This document shows, one piece after another, positions 6,529-8,853 of a DNA stretch of 8,853 nt (position 1 is its first letter; every line of letters starts with the position of its first letter). Under the pieces are notes generated by a model. It did no database searches. It was not told the origin of the DNA and saw only the letters and a program-made list of their open reading frames with translations. The DNA comes from Gammaproteobacteria bacterium. GTDB lineage: Bacteria; Pseudomonadota; Gammaproteobacteria; Steroidobacterales; Steroidobacteraceae. Location: positions 1-8,853 of the forward strand of contig JASHSR010000546.1 of NCBI GenBank assembly GCA_030038645.1, written 5' to 3'. The position numbers and the translations under genes were made by a program.

Positions 6529-7449
6529 ATGATCTCACGAACGGCATCTGAGCTTTCGGCATCGCAGCTTTCGCCCTCTCGGCCCGAGGCCTCCGGGCCC
6601 GCGACCACGCGAGGTTGCGCGCGCGCCGTCGCGGCGGCGGGCCTCACCGCCGCGCTCGCACTCGGCTGTCTCGTCGCCAGCGGTGCGCAAAGCACCGCCC
6701 GTGCACAAGGCACCGCCCATGCGCAAGGCGCCGCGCCGACCGCTCACATCGCCGTGCCCCGCAACGACCTCACGGGCACCTGGGATCGCTACCATCCCGG
6801 CGGCCTGAAGCTCGATCCGCGGTTCACCTCCGCCATTCCGGTCTCGACCGATCCGCCGCTCAAGCCGAAATACCTCACCGCCTGGAAGGCGCACCAGGAA
6901 GCCTCGCACGAGGCCGACGAGCGCGGCCAGCCTCTGTTCAGCGGCTACGCGCAATGCATCCCGGACGGCATGCCGGCCATGATGATGGCGATGTTCCCCA
7001 TGGACGTGCTGCAGACGCCGGGGCAGATCACCATCATCGAGGAGGCCTACCGCCAGGTCCGCTATATCTATTTGAATCAGAAGCAGGTCGCCATCGAGGA
7101 CGCGGAGCCCGAGTTCTGGGGCCACTCCGTCGGTCACTGGGTGGGGGACACGCTCGTCGTCAACACCGTCGGCATCCGTCCGGAGGTGCGCTTCCGCGAC
7201 GTTCCCCACAGCAACCTCATGCAGATCAACGAGCGCATCCGGCTGCTCTCGCCCGACATGTTCCAGGATCAGATCACTATCGTCGATCCGGTCTATCTGG
7301 TGAAGCCCTGGACCTTCACCTGGCAATACAAGCGCCGTCCCGGCTACAGGATGCTCGAGTACGTGTGCGAGTCGAACCGCGAGGTCGACAAGAACGGCGC
7401 GCAAAGCCTCAAGCTGCTCGACCTCTCCGGTACCGGCAAGGCCCACTGA
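6529..7449 (+). CDS. Exported hypothetical protein, 306 residues
   Basis: I recognise the style but no named function. The N-terminus has 28 mostly polar residues, then a hydrophobic stretch (about 33-52) that is either a late signal peptide cleaved near ARA|Q (58|59) or an anchor. C47 follows A-L-G, an imperfect lipobox. A tandem repeat (53-70) then leads to the mature domain, which opens with D80-LTGTW85. Later comes W197-G-H-S-V-G-H-W-V-G-D-T-L-V-V-N-T213, a GxSxGxWxGDTLVV pattern seen in many exported hypothetical proteins of proteobacteria and acidobacteria. C143 and C280 might pair in the periplasm. The central PDGMPAMMMAMFPMD segment is unusually Met-rich. No strong Shine-Dalgarno precedes the ATG, and there is no better in-frame start before the conserved domain, so expression may depend on coupling to the DUF6152 gene 46 bases upstream. 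Sharing of exported status and orientation suggests the two work together. Confidence 0.8.
   Translation: MISRTASELSASQLSPSRPEASGPATTRGCARAVAAAGLTAALALGCLVASGAQSTARAQGTAHAQGAAPTAHIAVPRNDLTGTWDRYHPGGLKLDPRFTSAIPVSTDPPLKPKYLTAWKAHQEASHEADERGQPLFSGYAQCIPDGMPAMMMAMFPMDVLQTPGQITIIEEAYRQVRYIYLNQKQVAIEDAEPEFWGHSVGHWVGDTLVVNTVGIRPEVRFRDVPHSNLMQINERIRLLSPDMFQDQITIVDPVYLVKPWTFTWQYKRRPGYRMLEYVCESNREVDKNGAQSLKLLDLSGTGKAH
6685..6738 (+). repeat. Three-copy 18-base tandem repeat inside the 306-residue protein gene
   Basis: Three in-frame 18-base units lie at 6685-6702, 6703-6720 and 6721-6738. They encode AQSTAR, AQGTAH and AQGAAP. Units 1 and 2 differ at only three bases; unit 3 has diverged further. The repeat forms a flexible linker just after the hydrophobic segment, so its length could vary without harming the folded domain. 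Confidence 0.8.
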
Positions 7450-7555
7450 GCTCTCCCCGAAGCTGCCCGCCGCCAGCAGGGCTGCCATGCCTGCCGGCCG
7501 CGTTGCCAACAGGGCGGCCCTGCCCACTGCACCTCGCCTGCGCCCTGGGATGCCG
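7450..7555. other. GC-rich intergenic segment after the 306-residue protein gene
   Basis: About 106 GC-rich bases follow the stop at 7447-7449 and precede the AT-rich marR promoter. No gene is evident. CAGGG-CGG-CCCTG at 7510-7522 can form a 5-bp hairpin but has no T-run, so it is at best a weak terminator. Confidence 0.4.
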
Positions 7556-7573
7556 TTATATGTAATCGATACG

Positions 7574-7588
7574 ATATACAGTGTATAT
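7574..7588. promoter_or_regulatory. Palindrome 1 (7-1-7), candidate MarR operator
   Basis: ATATACA-G-TGTATAT is a perfect inverted repeat with 7-base arms around one central base. The arms suit the two wings of a MarR dimer, whose operators are usually AT-rich palindromes of about 15-20 bases. It overlaps the proposed -35 region of the marR promoter and begins 69 bases before the marR start codon. Confidence 0.6.
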
Positions 7589-7611
7589 TATATCATGTTA
7601 TATGATATACT
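7582..7611 (+). promoter_or_regulatory. Candidate marR-emrA promoter
   Basis: TATACT (7606-7611) matches the -10 consensus at five of six positions. TGTATA (7582-7587), 18 bases upstream, is a partial -35 box. Transcription would start near 7618 and leave a leader of about 25 bases before the marR ATG. Other -10-like hexamers exist in this AT-rich stretch, so the exact box is uncertain. Confidence 0.4.
7589..7609. promoter_or_regulatory. Palindrome 2 (8-5-8), candidate second MarR operator
   Basis: TATATCAT and ATGATATA are perfect 8-base inverted arms around GTTAT. This repeat directly abuts palindrome 1; the two centres are 18 bases apart. It covers the spacer and most of the proposed -10 box, so a bound repressor would block RNA polymerase. 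Confidence 0.55.
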
Positions 7612-7642
7612 GAGATATTAGACAGCTTCCCCTCGGGGCCGT

Positions 7643-8140
7643 ATGGACCTCCGCCGCAACTTGGGCTTCCTGCTGAAAGACGTGAGCCGTGTGTACACGC
7701 GCCGCTTCGAGGAGCGCGCGCATGCGCTCTCCTTGACCCTTCCGCAGTGCAAGGCGCTCGCCTATCTCGCGAACAACGAAGGCGTCAGCCAGAAGCGCCT
7801 CGCCGAGCTCACCGAGATCGACCCGATGAGCCTCGTGCGTATACTCGACCGCATGGAGGCGGACGGCTGGGTCCAGCGGCGCTCGGATCCGGAAGACCGG
7901 CGGGCGCGCTCCCTCGCCGTCACGGAGAAAGCGAGGCCGCTCGTCGCGCGAATCTGGAGCCTCGCGGGCGAGACCCGGGCGGAGGCCCTCGCCGGCCTCA
8001 CCACCGAGGAGCGGACGCAACTCGTCGAACTCCTCGAGCGTGTGCACAAGAACTTGCTCGCGCTCGAGCCTCTCGCCGAAGATGCCGGGGCCGGGGCCTC
8101 GAGCCTGGCCACCCGCGAGTCCGAGAGTTCCGATCGATGA
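7643..8140 (+). CDS. MarR family transcriptional regulator
   Basis: A 165-residue winged-helix DNA-binding protein. MarR proteins bind palindromic operators as dimers and release them when a small ligand or oxidant is sensed. The N-terminal dimerisation helix spans about 3-29. L33-P-Q-C-K begins the next helix. The helix-turn-helix covers about 48-72 (VSQKRLAELTEIDPMSLVRI), and the wing is D82-P-E-D-R-R-A-R-S-L91, a near-canonical MarR signature. C36 is the only cysteine. The last 20 or so residues are Ala/Ser/Glu-rich and probably disordered. There is no strong Shine-Dalgarno; GGGG lies 4 bases before the ATG, inside a small CCC-CTCG-GGG hairpin. This start gives a normal family length. The gene overlaps the downstream efflux adaptor gene by four bases. 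The usual reading is a local repressor of the efflux operon and of itself. Confidence 0.93.
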   Translation: MDLRRNLGFLLKDVSRVYTRRFEERAHALSLTLPQCKALAYLANNEGVSQKRLAELTEIDPMSLVRILDRMEADGWVQRRSDPEDRRARSLAVTEKARPLVARIWSLAGETRAEALAGLTTEERTQLVELLERVHKNLLALEPLAEDAGAGASSLATRESESSDR

Positions 8141-8853
8141 ATGCCGTCGTCAGGGACAAGGAGAAAATGGAAACGCGCAGCGACGGCGCTGCCGCGTCGC
8201 CTCCACAGGCGGACGCGCAGCAACCGCAGTCCCCCAGGCCGCCCGCGGAGGCGCGCGCCGAGCCTCCGCAACCGGACTCGCGGGGGCCGGCCCGCACTCT
8301 CGGCGAGCGCCTACGCCTTCCCCTCATGGTCGGCGTGCCGCTCATCGCCATCGCGGCCGCGGCCTATTACTACCTCACGACCGGCCGCTACCAGACCACC
8401 GACGATGCGTACGTGCGCGCGGCGCAGGTGTCGATCAGCTCCAATGTCTCTGGCAGGGTGAGCGAAGTCGACGTGCAAGACAACCAGCTCGTGCGCCGCG
8501 GCCAGACGCTGTTCCGCCTGGATCAGCGGCCCTTCCGCATCGCCGTCGAGGCCGCGCGGGCGCGCCTCGCCGCCGCGCGGCTGCAGATCGAGGCGTTGAA
8601 AGCCACCTACCGGCAACGTCTCGCGGACCTGAGGTCGGCCGAGAGCGAGCTCACCTATCAGCAGCGCGAGTACGAGCGCCAGATGCGGCTGCTCGCGAGC
8701 GGGATCAGCTCCCAGGCGCAGGCCGACCGCGCGCTGCTCGCGCGCAACCAGGCCGAGCAGAACGTCGCCGCCGTGCACCAGCAGATCACCTCGACCCTCG
8801 CGAGTCTCGGAGGCAACCCCGACATTCCCGTGGACCGGCATCCGACCGTGGAG
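8137..8853 (+). CDS. emrA: EmrA/HlyD-family multidrug efflux periplasmic adaptor (partial, C-terminus off the right edge)
   Basis: The frame is open from an ATG at 8137 to the window edge (239 residues). The protein is an inner-membrane-anchored adaptor that links an inner-membrane exporter, usually an EmrB-type MFS pump, to an outer-membrane channel. It has a cytoplasmic Pro/Gln/Ala-rich tail (1-60), one membrane helix (about 62-80, LPLMVGVPLIAIAAAAYYYL) and the EmrA-type motif T87-T-D-D-A-Y-V-R94. The first half of the barrel-sandwich (lipoyl-like) domain follows at about 97-133 (ISSNVSGRVSEVDVQDNQLV), then a coiled-coil hairpin from about 135 to 220. Its start overlaps the marR stop as ATGA, implying translational coupling. 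A second ATG at 8167 has AAGGAG only 3 bases upstream and would remove 10 residues, so it remains possible. An emrB-like gene is expected just beyond the edge. Confidence 0.92.
   Translation, partial: MNAVVRDKEKMETRSDGAAASPPQADAQQPQSPRPPAEARAEPPQPDSRGPARTLGERLRLPLMVGVPLIAIAAAAYYYLTTGRYQTTDDAYVRAAQVSISSNVSGRVSEVDVQDNQLVRRGQTLFRLDQRPFRIAVEAARARLAAARLQIEALKATYRQRLADLRSAESELTYQQREYERQMRLLASGISSQAQADRALLARNQAEQNVAAVHQQITSTLASLGGNPDIPVDRHPTVE

Noticed and set aside
6658..6675. Lipoprotein signal at C47 of the 306-residue protein
   Set aside because: The residues before the Cys (A-L-G) do not fit a good lipobox, since -2 is Leu, and an alternative cleavage at ARA|Q exists. Left as a possibility only.
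6535..7527. 330-codon minus-strand frame opposite the 306-residue exported protein
   Set aside because: Arg/Gly/Val/Asp-rich shadow with no motif; the plus strand has a signal segment and structured motifs.
7556..7620. AT-rich repeats considered as a mobile-element end, attachment site or small CRISPR
   Set aside because: No transposase, integrase or regular repeat-spacer pattern is nearby. The inverted repeats sit at promoter distance from marR, so operators explain them better.

Overview
This GC-rich window (roughly two thirds G+C) comes from a Gram-negative bacterium. It carries a periplasmic peptidoglycan D,D-peptidase, a PagL-like outer-membrane lipid A deacylase and an EmrA-type periplasmic adaptor. 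The gene set would suit a gammaproteobacterium of the Steroidobacter/Nevskiales kind, but that placement is an inference from gene content and base composition. I see no rRNA, tRNA, CRISPR array, insertion sequence or phage gene.

Layout: (1) 1-461, minus strand, the N-terminal 153 residues of a Ser/Gln/Gly-rich protein with a His cluster, running off the left edge. (2) 462-762, a 301-base divergent intergenic region with a sigma-54-like element facing the minus gene. (3) 763-2334, plus, dacB (PBP4-type peptidase). (4) 2380-3660, minus, an EAL-HDOD regulator convergent with dacB. (5) 3831-4451, minus, the PagL-like deacylase. (6) 4489-5907, plus, a Spinster-type MFS transporter head-to-head with the deacylase, only 37 bases between start codons. 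(7) 6066-6482 and 6529-7449, plus, a DUF6152-type exported protein and a 306-residue exported protein of unknown function, probably co-transcribed. (8) 7643-8140 and 8137 to the right edge, plus, a MarR regulator overlapping an EmrA/HlyD efflux adaptor by four bases.

How they fit together: most products act in the envelope (peptidoglycan trimming, lipid A modification, solute transport, drug efflux). The clearest regulatory unit is the marR-emrA operon. It is preceded by a 65-base segment that is 78% A+T, holding two abutting perfect inverted repeats that overlap a plausible promoter, a typical arrangement for autorepression. The least understood part is the MFS transporter, DUF6152 protein and 306-residue protein run, which may form a transport and envelope module for an unknown compound. 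No clearly new defence or mobile system is visible.
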